Assembly: GCA_902600205.1 (NCBI GenBank)
Contig: CACKIN010000002.1
Span: 62,001-126,000 of the forward strand
Direction: 5' to 3'
DNA: 64,000 bases
From: an uncultured Pelagibacteraceae bacterium
GTDB taxonomy: Bacteria; Pseudomonadota; Alphaproteobacteria; Pelagibacterales; Pelagibacteraceae
Position numbers and translations under genes: made by a program. A model generated the notes under the pieces. That model saw only the letters and a program-made list of their open reading frames with translations. It did not search any database and was not told where the DNA came from. Below, one piece after another: positions 41,530 to 50,552 of the stretch; the first letter of the stretch is position 1, and every line of letters begins with the position of its first letter.

Positions 41530-42860
41530 TGGATCCGTTAATAATAGCAATAATCGTTGCGGTTTTCACTTTAGTGGTTTTATTTTCTGGAATACCAATT
41601 GCATTTGGTTTGAGCTTTGTCTCTATAACATTGTTAGTTGCATTTGAAGGTTTTCAAATGTTAGATGTTTTTGCAGAAACATTTTATGCAGGACTAAACT
41701 CATTTGTTTTGCTTTCAATTCCAATGTTTATTTTAATGGGAATGGCAGTTGCCAATTCGCCGGCAGGGAAAGATTTATATACAGGGTTAGATAGGTGGCT
41801 TTGGAGAGTACCAGGTGGATTAGTAATTTCTAACATAGGTGCTTGCTCAATATTTGCTGCCTTAAGTGGATCAAGTCCTGCTACATGTGCAGCAATTGGA
41901 ACTATGGGAATACCTGAGATGAGAAAAAGAGGGTATTCTGATCAAATAGCAACAGGAACAATAGCAGCTGGTGGCACACTTGGAGTTTTAATTCCTCCCA
42001 GCATTGTTTTGATTGTTTATGGAATTGCTACAGGTACATCAATTGGAAGATTATTCTTAAGTGGTTTGATACCTGGATTTATGTTAGCAGGAATGTTTGC
42101 TATATGGGCTCTCATACATAGTTATTTTATTGATAAAGATTCTGCAAAAGCCTTAAAGAATAGAACACCACCAACTTTTAAAGAGAAAATTGAAGTGTTG
42201 CCAAGAATTTTACCTTTCTTAGCAATTATAGCTGGCGTTCTTTATGTTTTGTATGGTGGAGTAGCTACACCCTCAGAAGCATCTGGTGTTGGCGCTTTTT
42301 TAGTTTTCGTTTTGATCGCTGTAGTTTACAAAATTTATCAACCAAAAAAAATATGGAACATTGTTAAAGTATCTATGAAAGAAAGCGTGATGATAATGTT
42401 TATCATCGCTGCATCTTATCTATTCGCATTCACTTTATCACAACTTTATGTAACCCAATCATTAGCACAAAGCATGGTCGAGTTAAGTTCAAATAAATGG
42501 GTTGTATTTATTTTAATTAATATTTTTCTTTTGATTGCAGGTTTCTTTTTACCACCAGTAGCTGTTATTGTGATGACTTCAGCGATATTACTGCCAGTTA
42601 TAACTACTCTGGGCTTTGACCCATATTGGTTTGCAATTGTATTTACGATAAATATGGAAATTGGTCTTATTACCCCACCTGTTGGATTGAACCTTTATAT
42701 AATCAAAGGTATTACACCAGATGTTAGTCTGTCAGAAATATTAAAGGGATCTATACCATTTATGATTATTATGGCTCTAGCTATATTAATTTTGTGTATT
42801 TTTCCCGAAATAGTTACTTGGCTGCCAGATAAAATAATGGGTAAAAGTTTAGGTTTTTAA
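41529..42860 (+). CDS. TRAP transporter large permease (DctM family)
   Basis: A 443-residue, 12-helix channel subunit. GLSFVSITLLVAFEGFQ, AALSGSSPATCAAIGTMGIPEM, GTLGVLIPPSIVLIVYGIAT and GLITPPVGLNLYIIKG are standard DctM landmarks. It is coupled to dctQ by TAATG, and the next gene (malonyl-CoA decarboxylase) follows after 15 bp in the same direction. The imported acid is therefore likely one that ends up as malonyl-CoA or a close analogue. Confidence 0.95.
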   Translation: MDPLIIAIIVAVFTLVVLFSGIPIAFGLSFVSITLLVAFEGFQMLDVFAETFYAGLNSFVLLSIPMFILMGMAVANSPAGKDLYTGLDRWLWRVPGGLVISNIGACSIFAALSGSSPATCAAIGTMGIPEMRKRGYSDQIATGTIAAGGTLGVLIPPSIVLIVYGIATGTSIGRLFLSGLIPGFMLAGMFAIWALIHSYFIDKDSAKALKNRTPPTFKEKIEVLPRILPFLAIIAGVLYVLYGGVATPSEASGVGAFLVFVLIAVVYKIYQPKKIWNIVKVSMKESVMIMFIIAASYLFAFTLSQLYVTQSLAQSMVELSSNKWVVFILINIFLLIAGFFLPPVAVIVMTSAILLPVITTLGFDPYWFAIVFTINMEIGLITPPVGLNLYIIKGITPDVSLSEILKGSIPFMIIMALAILILCIFPEIVTWLPDKIMGKSLGF

Positions 42861-42875
42861 TATATAAAAAACACC

Positions 42876-44183
42876 ATGCTAAATATAAAAAGAATTTTTG
42901 AGACTATTGCTGATGCTGGCCAAAAGATTTTAGAAAAAAAATCTCTTAAAAGTATTACAAAAAAGAGAGATTTAATCGATCTTTGTGATGACTTGTTATC
43001 TACAAAAGGTGCAGCATTTGGAATTACTTTGGCAAGAGATATATTATTTAGATATCAAAATCTATCTATAGAGGAAAAAAATAAATTTTTAATTCAGGTT
43101 AATCAAAAATATAAACCAGATCCATTAAAAATAGATGAAGCAATAAAGAAATACAGTGATGATCAAGATGATTATTCAATCTTGAACTTATCAAGAGTTG
43201 CTTCTGGAATTAGAAAAGAGTTGTTTGTAAGATTAAATATGGCTCCAAACGGAACTTCAGAGATTGTATCTCTTAGAGAAGATTTACAAAGATTGTTAAA
43301 AGATAATCCAGAATTAAAAAGTTTGGATTACGATTTGATAGATATATTTAAAAACTGGTTTAATCCAGGATTTCTAAAATTAAGAAAAATTACTTGGGAT
43401 ACTAAAGCAGCAATTTTAGAAAAATTATTAAAATATGAAAAAGTTCATTCTATGAAAGATATGAATGAGTTAAAAAGAAGACTTGGCAAAGATAGAAGAT
43501 TTTTTGCATATTTTCACCCCGCATTAGAAGACGAACCAATTATTTTTGTTGAAATCGCACTAACAAAAGGACTAAGCCAGTCCATACAAGAATTAACTAG
43601 ACCTTCTGAAGAAAAAATTAAAAATTATGATACAGCAACATTCTATTCGATCAGCAACTGTCAAGAGGGACTATCTAGAGTAACACTCGGAAACTTTCTT
43701 ATAAAAAGAGTTGTATATGAACTTCAAGAAGAGCTACCAGATGTAAAATATTTTGGAACATTGTCACCAATGGTTGGATTTGCAAATTGGTTTAAAAGTA
43801 TGGAAAGTTCTGAGGCTGCTGAAATACTTGGTGAAGCAAATAAAAATAGTTTAGACTTTTTAAAGTCATCCGATTTAAAAATTGGTGACAGAAGAATTGC
43901 AGATAATAAAGTCTTGATAAGCAAATTAGCTGTAAATTATTTAGTAAAACAAAAAAATGATTTTGGATTTCCAATTAATGATGTATGTAGATTTCACCTT
44001 AAAAATGGAGCTGATATAGATGATATAGCTATCAATGCCAATGTTTCAGAGGTTGGGTTTAAAAGGTCTTTTGGTGTGATGGTTAATTATAGATATGAAT
44101 TAGCGAAAATTGAGAAGAACCATCAAGAATATATAAACGAAAAAAAAGTAAATATTTCAAATAAAGTTAAAAAATATGTCTAA
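42876..44183 (+). CDS. malonyl-CoA decarboxylase
   Basis: A 435-residue enzyme converting malonyl-CoA to acetyl-CoA and CO2. The N-terminal helical domain is followed by a GNAT-like catalytic domain. ATFYSISNCQEGLSRVTLGN and FGTLSPMVGFANWF contain the conserved Ser-Pro site. CRFHLKNGADIDDIAINAN, then MVNYRYEL, includes the conserved His. Length fits bacterial MatA-type enzymes. It overlaps dus by eight bases. No malonyl-CoA synthetase (matB) is nearby. Confidence 0.93.
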   Translation: MLNIKRIFETIADAGQKILEKKSLKSITKKRDLIDLCDDLLSTKGAAFGITLARDILFRYQNLSIEEKNKFLIQVNQKYKPDPLKIDEAIKKYSDDQDDYSILNLSRVASGIRKELFVRLNMAPNGTSEIVSLREDLQRLLKDNPELKSLDYDLIDIFKNWFNPGFLKLRKITWDTKAAILEKLLKYEKVHSMKDMNELKRRLGKDRRFFAYFHPALEDEPIIFVEIALTKGLSQSIQELTRPSEEKIKNYDTATFYSISNCQEGLSRVTLGNFLIKRVVYELQEELPDVKYFGTLSPMVGFANWFKSMESSEAAEILGEANKNSLDFLKSSDLKIGDRRIADNKVLISKLAVNYLVKQKNDFGFPINDVCRFHLKNGADIDDIAINANVSEVGFKRSFGVMVNYRYELAKIEKNHQEYINEKKVNISNKVKKYV

Positions 44184-45177
44184 AATTAAGAGACTTGTAT
44201 CAGTTGCTCCAATGATGGATTGCACAGATAAACATGAAAGATACTTCTTAAGGCTAATCAGCAAAAACGTTCTTCTTTATACTGAAATGGTAGTTTCAGA
44301 AGCTATTGATAGGGGTGATAAAGAAAAATTATTATCTTTCGATCTTAGAGAAAAACCTGTGGCTCTTCAATTAGGTGGATCTACACCAAAATTATTAGCA
44401 AATTCAGCAAAAATTGGTGAAGAATTTGGTTATGATGAAATAAATTTAAACCTAGGATGTCCTAGTAAAAAAGTTCAAAAAAATAAATTTGGAGCCTGTC
44501 TAATTAAAGAGCCAAACCTTGTGGCAGATTGCTTATCAGAAATGATAAATTCTACATCTTTACCAGTCACCGTAAAGACTAGAATTGGTTACGATGAAGT
44601 TGATGATTATGACAATTTTTATAATTTTATAAATACTCTTAAGGCAACAGGCGTTAAGACTTTTATTATTCACGCAAGAAAAGCAATGCTTGGAAAGTTT
44701 ACACCAAAACAAAATCTTAATATACCTCCTTTAAAATATGACTATGTTTATAAATTAAAAAAAGATTTTAAAGATTTAGAAATAATAATAAACGGAGGAA
44801 TTACATCAACAGATCAAATTAAAAATCATTTAGATAAAGTTGATGGTGTTATGATTGGAAGATCTGTTTATCATTCACCATACCTTTTAGCAGAAATTGA
44901 AAATAAAATATTTAAGAACTATGATATTAAAGAAAGAGAGGAAGTTATAGAAGATTTAATCGAGTATGTTAAATCTGAGGTTAAAAAAGGCACAAGAGTT
45001 AATCAAGTGATGAGACATACCCTTGGTTTATTTCATGGTCAAACTGGCTCAAGCCATTGGAAAAGATATTTAAGTGAAAATATGTGTGTAAGAGATGCGG
45101 ATGTAAAAAAAATTGATCATATTATGGATAAAGTAAAACTTTCTCCTAAGTTACATTCGGCAGGTCGAATTGATTAA
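44176..45177 (+). CDS. dusA: tRNA-dihydrouridine synthase (DusA-like)
   Basis: A 333-residue flavin enzyme that reduces uridines in the tRNA D-loop. The N-terminal SVAPMMDCTDKHERYFLRLI is the DusA form. NLGCPSKKVQKNKFGACL has the catalytic Cys. TVKTRIGYDEVDDYDN, INGGIT and GVMIGRSVYHSPYL hold FMN phosphate contacts, and RVNQVMRHTLGLF is the RNA-binding end. DusA usually targets U20/U20a. It overlaps genes at both ends (eight bases each) although its function is unrelated to theirs. Confidence 0.92.
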   Translation: MSKIKRLVSVAPMMDCTDKHERYFLRLISKNVLLYTEMVVSEAIDRGDKEKLLSFDLREKPVALQLGGSTPKLLANSAKIGEEFGYDEINLNLGCPSKKVQKNKFGACLIKEPNLVADCLSEMINSTSLPVTVKTRIGYDEVDDYDNFYNFINTLKATGVKTFIIHARKAMLGKFTPKQNLNIPPLKYDYVYKLKKDFKDLEIIINGGITSTDQIKNHLDKVDGVMIGRSVYHSPYLLAEIENKIFKNYDIKEREEVIEDLIEYVKSEVKKGTRVNQVMRHTLGLFHGQTGSSHWKRYLSENMCVRDADVKKIDHIMDKVKLSPKLHSAGRID

Positions 45178-46000
45178 TACAATTCTTTCAAATCAGTATT
45201 ACCTACTAATTTTGTTAATGATACTTACTGCATTTCCAGTTGGTTTTTTTGCTGGTTATTTTGGTATTGGTGGTGGATTGATTTCGGTTCCTGTACTTTT
45301 TTTTATTTTTGAAACTGCAGATATAGATAAATCTTATTTGATGCATCTATCTGTTGGTACGGCTTTTTCAATAACTATTTTTACATCTTTTGTTTCGGTA
45401 ATGACACATAGGAAACATAAAGCCGTAGATATAAATATTTTAAAAACTTATGGTCTATTTGTAATATTTGGCGTCTTACTAGGAACATATATGGCAGCAT
45501 TGTTAAATACAAAATCTTTAGTTCTGTTCTTTTCTGTTGTTGTTTATTTTTTTGGTGGATATTTATTGATAGTTAAACAGGAATTAAAAAAAAATAAAAA
45601 ATTTAAGTTTTTTCCGAGAGCAACTTTTGGTTTTTTATCTGGATTTATATCTGCACCTATGGGGATAACGGGCGCGATGATGAATGTGCCAATCTTAAGA
45701 TATTTTGGATATCCAATTAGCAGAGCAATAGGTAGTTCAGCCGCTATAGGATTTGTAATAGCATCTATTGGTTCTATCGGTTTTTTAACTTCTGGATTTT
45801 TACTGAAAGCAAATCTTCCCTTAAGTCTTGGATTTGTAAATATTCCTGCTTTTTTGATATTCATTCCCATAACATCATTAATGGCTCGAGTTGGTGCCAA
45901 TATGGTCCACACTACAGATAAAAATAAAACACAGAGAATGTTTGGTGTATTTCTTTATGTTATAGGAACTCTGTTTTTAATAAGGTTTTTAGATCTTTAA
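45170..46000 (+). CDS. TauE/SafE family membrane protein
   Basis: A 276-residue protein with about eight helices. The first-repeat signature is GFFAGYFGIGGGLISVPVLF and the second is GFLSGFISAPMGITGAMMNV, both classic for the family. The start is a TTG at 45170 inside the dus reading frame; no ATG in frame keeps the first helix. It may export sulfite or another anion, possibly a breakdown product of the imported acid. It abuts the convergent PMM/PGM gene with no intergenic base. Confidence 0.87.
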   Translation: MINTILSNQYYLLILLMILTAFPVGFFAGYFGIGGGLISVPVLFFIFETADIDKSYLMHLSVGTAFSITIFTSFVSVMTHRKHKAVDINILKTYGLFVIFGVLLGTYMAALLNTKSLVLFFSVVVYFFGGYLLIVKQELKKNKKFKFFPRATFGFLSGFISAPMGITGAMMNVPILRYFGYPISRAIGSSAAIGFVIASIGSIGFLTSGFLLKANLPLSLGFVNIPAFLIFIPITSLMARVGANMVHTTDKNKTQRMFGVFLYVIGTLFLIRFLDL

Positions 46001-47455
46001 TTAAATTTTTTGATCATATTCACCAATTTTGCCAGTTTTTTGAAGTAAATTATCAATAAAATCGAAGATTTTTTTCTTTCTTTCATATGAGGTTGGGCTC
46101 TCAGTTACAACTACTAATGAAGGTTTATTTGACGAAGCTCTTATTAAACCCCATGAACCATCATTAAAAGTAAATCTTATACCATTTACCGTAAGAATAT
46201 TTTCAATTTTTTGATTATCAATCTTAACATTATTTTTTTTTAAATTTTCAATTTGCTTAATCAAATCATCAACAACTTTATATTTTTCGTCATCTTTACA
46301 AAAAGGAGCCATTGTTGGAGACTGAAAGGTGTTAGGTAGTTCATTAATTATCTCACTCATTTTTTTATTATTGTTATCTAGCAGATGACATACCTGTATT
46401 GCTGAATTTATTCCATCATCATATCCATAACCTAAAGGTTGATTAAAAAAGAAATGTCCACTTTTTTCAAAACCAGCAAGTGCTTGTTCTTGATTTACCT
46501 TTCTTTTAATATGAGAATGTCCTGTTTTCCAATATATTGTTTCACAAGAGTTACTTTTTAAAATTTCATCAGTTGAATATAAACCAGTTGATTTTACATC
46601 TACTACGAACTTTGAATTTTTATGAGTGCTCGATAAATTTCTAGCAATTAGCAAGCCAATTTTATCTGAAAATATTTCATTTCCTTTATCATCGATAACT
46701 CCAACACGATCACCATCTCCATCAAATCCAAAACCTATATCAGCATTGTTTTCTAAAACAGACTTGCTGATGGCATGTAGCATCTTTAAATCTTCTGGAT
46801 TTGGATTATATTTGGGAAACGAATAGTCTAAATTACAATCTAATTCTATAACTTCACATCCAATTCCTCTTAATATGTCTGGTGCAAATATTCCTGCCGT
46901 TCCATTTCCACAAGCAACAATAGCTTTAATTTTTTTATTAATTTTATTTTTATTTATTAGATCATCTTTATAAATACTTTGAAAATTACTTATCTTTTTT
47001 TCACTGCCTTGAGCCTCTACAAATTTATTATTTAATGTTATTTCTTTTAGCTCTTTCATTTCCTCTGGAGCGTGAGTTAATCCTTTTTTAATCCCCATTT
47101 TTACACCAGTCCATCCATTTTCATTATGGCTTGCTGTTACCATTGCTACTGCATCACTTTTTAAATTAAATTGTGCAAAATAAACCATAGGTGATAAAGA
47201 CAATCCTATGTCTTCAACATAACATCCAGTTGATATAAGACCTTTTTTAAGTGCTTTTTTTATTTCTTCACTATAAGATCTGTAATCATGACCAACAATG
47301 ATTCTTGGATTTTTTGTGTTTGTGTGATTAACAATTTGAGTTCCCAAACCTTTTCCCAAATTTGTCACACCTTCTAAATTGATGTCATCAGGATACAACC
47401 ATCGGGCGTCGTACTCTCTAAAGCCAAAAGGATCAATTTTTATTGATTTTTCCAT
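46001..47455 (-). CDS. manB: phosphomannomutase/phosphoglucomutase
   Basis: A 484-residue alpha-D-phosphohexomutase. The phosphoserine loop is TASHNENGWTGVKMG and the magnesium loop is GFGFDGDGDRVGVID. The sugar-binding GFEKSGHFFF and the C-terminal phosphate-site RASSNKPSLVV are also present. It interconverts hexose 1- and 6-phosphates for nucleotide-sugar and envelope synthesis. Assignment to PMM, PGM or both is by family. Slightly longer than average (about 460). It is divergent from nrdA across the longest intergenic gap in the window. Confidence 0.92.
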   Translation of the reverse strand: MEKSIKIDPFGFREYDARWLYPDDINLEGVTNLGKGLGTQIVNHTNTKNPRIIVGHDYRSYSEEIKKALKKGLISTGCYVEDIGLSLSPMVYFAQFNLKSDAVAMVTASHNENGWTGVKMGIKKGLTHAPEEMKELKEITLNNKFVEAQGSEKKISNFQSIYKDDLINKNKINKKIKAIVACGNGTAGIFAPDILRGIGCEVIELDCNLDYSFPKYNPNPEDLKMLHAISKSVLENNADIGFGFDGDGDRVGVIDDKGNEIFSDKIGLLIARNLSSTHKNSKFVVDVKSTGLYSTDEILKSNSCETIYWKTGHSHIKRKVNQEQALAGFEKSGHFFFNQPLGYGYDDGINSAIQVCHLLDNNNKKMSEIINELPNTFQSPTMAPFCKDDEKYKVVDDLIKQIENLKKNNVKIDNQKIENILTVNGIRFTFNDGSWGLIRASSNKPSLVVVTESPTSYERKKKIFDFIDNLLQKTGKIGEYDQKI

Positions 47456-47530
47456 GTTGATATTTTTATATTTTTTTTATTTTTCTATTGATAATCTTTT
47501 TTGTAAGTTCTATAAATGTTCTATTGATTT

Positions 47531-47584
47531 GTTAGTTATATAGTGTATTTACCAAATCATCATACAACATCTAGTTGTTATAAT
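47531..47584 (+). promoter_or_regulatory. nrd control region: -10 box and two imperfect palindromes (possible NrdR sites)
   Basis: A TATAAT at 47579-47584 is a good -10 for nrdA (ATG at 47615). Directly upstream is ACAAC-N5-GTTGT (47564-47578). About 31-32 bases before that is GTTAGTTATATAGTGT (47531-47546), whose second half matches the NrdR consensus end ATAGTGT. Tandem boxes three helix turns apart are the known NrdR pattern, but the match to consensus is partial. Confidence 0.35.
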
Positions 47585-47614
47585 AAATTAAGTATAGTAC
47601 AAAAAAGGAGCTAA

Positions 47615-49552
47615 ATGAACAAGATTTTATCACAAGCTATTAGGAAAGCTGTCTCCGATTATACACCAATTGCCAATCAAGATTTTAAAGACAAAAGACT
47701 AGATTTATTCTCTCTAAATAGTGAAACAGAATTATTTCAAAATTCAAAAGGTATAACTATCAAAATTGATAGAAGCAAAGATGATAACTTAACTGATTTT
47801 GGTAAAGCTACTCTTAAAGATAGATACTTAGGTGTAAACGAGTCTTTTCAAGATTTATTTGCAAGAGTTGCAAGTCATTACGCGGATGACAATTTACATG
47901 CTCAAAGACTTTATAATTATATTAGTAATTTATGGTTTATGCCAGCAACACCAGTTTTATCAAACGGAGGAACAACTAGAGGACTACCGATATCTTGTTT
48001 TTTAAACGAAGCTAGTGATAGTCTTAATGGTATTTTAGACTTGTGGAGTGAGAATGTTTGGTTAGCTGCAAGAGGAGGTGGTATTGGAAGTTATTGGGGA
48101 AATCTTAGATCAATAGGCGAAAAAATAGGAAGAGTTGGAAAAACATCAGGGATAATTCCGTTTATTAAAGTAATGGACTCTCTAACGATGGCAATTAGCC
48201 AAGGTTCACTTAGAAGAGGTTCTGCAGCTTGCTATATCCCAATAGACCATCCAGAGATTGAGGAATTCATTGAGATGAGAAGACCAACTGGTGGAGATCC
48301 AAATAGAAAATCATTAAATCTACATCACGGCGTTTTAGTTTCAGACGCATTTATGAGAGCTGTTGAGTTAGATGAACAATGGGGACTTAAAAGTCCAAAA
48401 GATGGAGCGGTTCAAGCAACGGTTTCCGCAAGAAATTTATGGATAAGATTATTAACAGCAAGAATTGAGACAGGAGAACCATACATTGTTTTCATTGACA
48501 CTGTTAACAGACAAATTCCTCAACACCATAAACTTGCTGGTCTTAATGTTAAAACTTCAAATCTTTGTAGTGAGATTACACTTCCAACAGGAATTGACAA
48601 AGATGGAAGAGATAGAACTGCCGTATGTTGTTTGTCATCGTTAAATGTAGAGAAGTACGACGAGTGGAAAGATGATGAAAACTTTATACAAGATGTCATG
48701 AGGTTCCTAGATAATGTTATGACAGACTTTATAAAAAATGCACCTGAACAGTTTAGTGATGCAACATATTCAGCAATGAGAGAACGAAGTGTAGGATTGG
48801 GTGTGATGGGGCTTCATTCATATTATCAAAAGAAAATGATCCCAATCGAATCTGTTATGAGTAAAGCTTGGAACAAAAAAATCTTTGAGCACATTCATAA
48901 AAATGTTGATAAAGCATCTAAAGATTTGGCAGAGGAAAGAGGACCATGTCCAGATGCAGCTGATTACGGTATTATGGAAAGATTTTCTAATAAAACTGCA
49001 ATAGCGCCAACTGCATCTATATCCATTATATGTGGTGGAACTTCACCTGGAGTTGAGCCAATTGCTGCAAATAGTTTCACACATAAAACGCTTTCAGGAT
49101 CTTTTAATGTACGTAACAAATATTTAAGAAAACTATTAGAAAAACATGGAAAAGATACTGACGAGGTTTGGTCAAGCATTACAACAAACCAAGGGTCGGT
49201 GTCACATTTAGATTTTTTAACTCAAGATGAAAAAGACGTTTTTAAAACAGCTTTTGAGTTAGACCAGAGATGGCTTATTGATTTGAGTGCAGACAGAACA
49301 CCTCATATTTCTCAAGCTCAATCTATTAACTTATTTTTACCAGCAGACGTACACAAAAGGGACTTACATCAAATCCACTTCCAAGCTTGGAAGAAAGGTT
49401 TGAAGAGTCTTTATTACTGCAGGTCTAAATCAATACAACGTGCTGAAAATGTTAATGATGCAAATTCAACTGACATTGCAGCAAATGTTTATAAATCAAA
49501 AGAAGAAAATAATAGCCAACAAGATTATGAGGAGTGTTTATCGTGTCAGTAG
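47615..49552 (+). CDS. nrdA: ribonucleotide reductase class Ia, large subunit
   Basis: A 645-residue catalytic subunit that reduces ribonucleoside diphosphates. Substrate-site FMPATPVLSNGG, the cysteine in LPISCFLNE, the radical-site NLCSEITLP, the second redox Cys in AVCCLSSLN and the radical-relay LYYCRS tyrosines are all present. The C-terminal ECLSCQ supplies the swinging thiol pair. The protein is about 100 residues shorter than E. coli NrdA and lacks an N-terminal ATP-cone, so dATP activity control is probably absent. AAAAGGAGC precedes the ATG. It overlaps nrdB. Confidence 0.95.
   Translation: MNKILSQAIRKAVSDYTPIANQDFKDKRLDLFSLNSETELFQNSKGITIKIDRSKDDNLTDFGKATLKDRYLGVNESFQDLFARVASHYADDNLHAQRLYNYISNLWFMPATPVLSNGGTTRGLPISCFLNEASDSLNGILDLWSENVWLAARGGGIGSYWGNLRSIGEKIGRVGKTSGIIPFIKVMDSLTMAISQGSLRRGSAACYIPIDHPEIEEFIEMRRPTGGDPNRKSLNLHHGVLVSDAFMRAVELDEQWGLKSPKDGAVQATVSARNLWIRLLTARIETGEPYIVFIDTVNRQIPQHHKLAGLNVKTSNLCSEITLPTGIDKDGRDRTAVCCLSSLNVEKYDEWKDDENFIQDVMRFLDNVMTDFIKNAPEQFSDATYSAMRERSVGLGVMGLHSYYQKKMIPIESVMSKAWNKKIFEHIHKNVDKASKDLAEERGPCPDAADYGIMERFSNKTAIAPTASISIICGGTSPGVEPIAANSFTHKTLSGSFNVRNKYLRKLLEKHGKDTDEVWSSITTNQGSVSHLDFLTQDEKDVFKTAFELDQRWLIDLSADRTPHISQAQSINLFLPADVHKRDLHQIHFQAWKKGLKSLYYCRSKSIQRAENVNDANSTDIAANVYKSKEENNSQQDYEECLSCQ
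49529..49534 (+). promoter_or_regulatory. Shine-Dalgarno that decides the nrdB start
   Basis: GAGGAG lies eight bases before GTG at 49543. The other in-frame start, GTG at 49534, begins on the last base of this site, so 49543 is preferred. Confidence 0.55.
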
Positions 49553-50550
49553 CAGAAAAAATAAATAAGGAAATAATTCAACCAAAAAAAATGGGTTTAT
49601 TAGTTGAGAACCCAGTTTACAAACCTTTTAGATATCCATGGTGTTATGATGCTTGGTTAACTCAACAGAGAATTCATTGGTTGCCTGAAGAAGTTCCATT
49701 AGGAGATGATGTAAGAGATTGGCAAAAAAATTTATCACAACCAGAGAAAAATTTATTAACTCAAATTTTTAGATTTTTTACTCAAGCTGATGTTGAAGTT
49801 AACAATTGTTACTTAAGACACTACACAACAGTATTTAAACCAACTGAAGTACTAATGATGATGACTGCGTTTGCATCTATGGAAACGGTTCACGTTGCAG
49901 CTTACTCACATCTTTTAGATACTATTGGAATGCCAGAGTCTGAATATTCAGCTTTCATGAAGTATAAAGAAATGAAAGATAAATATGATTATATGCAAGG
50001 TTTCAATGTAAACTCAAAAGAAGATATTGCAAAAACAGTTGCAGTATTTAGTGCATTCACAGAGGGTCTGCAATTATTTGCAAGCTTTGCAATCTTACTT
50101 AACTTTCCGAGACATAATAAGATGAAGGGCATGGGCCAAATTGTTACTTGGTCAGTAAGAGACGAAACACTTCACTGTAATTCAATGATTAGAATTTTTA
50201 AGGAGTTTATTAAAGAAAATCCTGAAATATGGACACCAAAACTTAAAAAAGAACTTTATGAAGCATGCAGAACTATTGTTGAGCATGAAGATTCTTTTAT
50301 TGATTTAGCTTTTGAAATGGGACCTATGGAAGGTTTAACAGCAAAAGAAGTTAAAGAATATATAAGATTCATTGCAAATAGAAGATTAGATCAGTTAGGC
50401 TTAGAACCTATTTATGACGTTCAAAAAAATCCATTAACTTGGCTTGATACCATGTTGAATGCAGTGGAGCATATGAACTTCTTTGAAGGTAGAGCGACTG
50501 AATATTCTAAAGCATCAACAAGAGGATCTTGGACAGAAGCTTTTTCTTAA
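49543..50550 (+). CDS. nrdB: ribonucleotide reductase class Ia, small subunit
   Basis: A 335-residue ferritin-like protein that houses the di-iron tyrosyl radical. Metal ligands are Asp83 (FTQADVEV), Glu114 and His117 (METVHVAAY), with a later Glu in FTEGLQ and Glu/His in RDETLHCN. The radical Tyr is Tyr121, spaced as in E. coli Tyr122, so this is a standard tyrosyl-radical enzyme. The start is GTG at 49543, chosen from the GAGGAG site, and it overlaps nrdA by ten bases. It ends 2 bp before the convergent prpC stop. Confidence 0.95.
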   Translation: MSVAEKINKEIIQPKKMGLLVENPVYKPFRYPWCYDAWLTQQRIHWLPEEVPLGDDVRDWQKNLSQPEKNLLTQIFRFFTQADVEVNNCYLRHYTTVFKPTEVLMMMTAFASMETVHVAAYSHLLDTIGMPESEYSAFMKYKEMKDKYDYMQGFNVNSKEDIAKTVAVFSAFTEGLQLFASFAILLNFPRHNKMKGMGQIVTWSVRDETLHCNSMIRIFKEFIKENPEIWTPKLKKELYEACRTIVEHEDSFIDLAFEMGPMEGLTAKEVKEYIRFIANRRLDQLGLEPIYDVQKNPLTWLDTMLNAVEHMNFFEGRATEYSKASTRGSWTEAFS

Positions 50551-50552
50551 AA

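Noticed and set aside
45544-45912. 122-codon minus-strand open frame
   Set aside because: Antisense to the TauE/SafE gene; proline/lysine-rich composition is that of a shadow frame.
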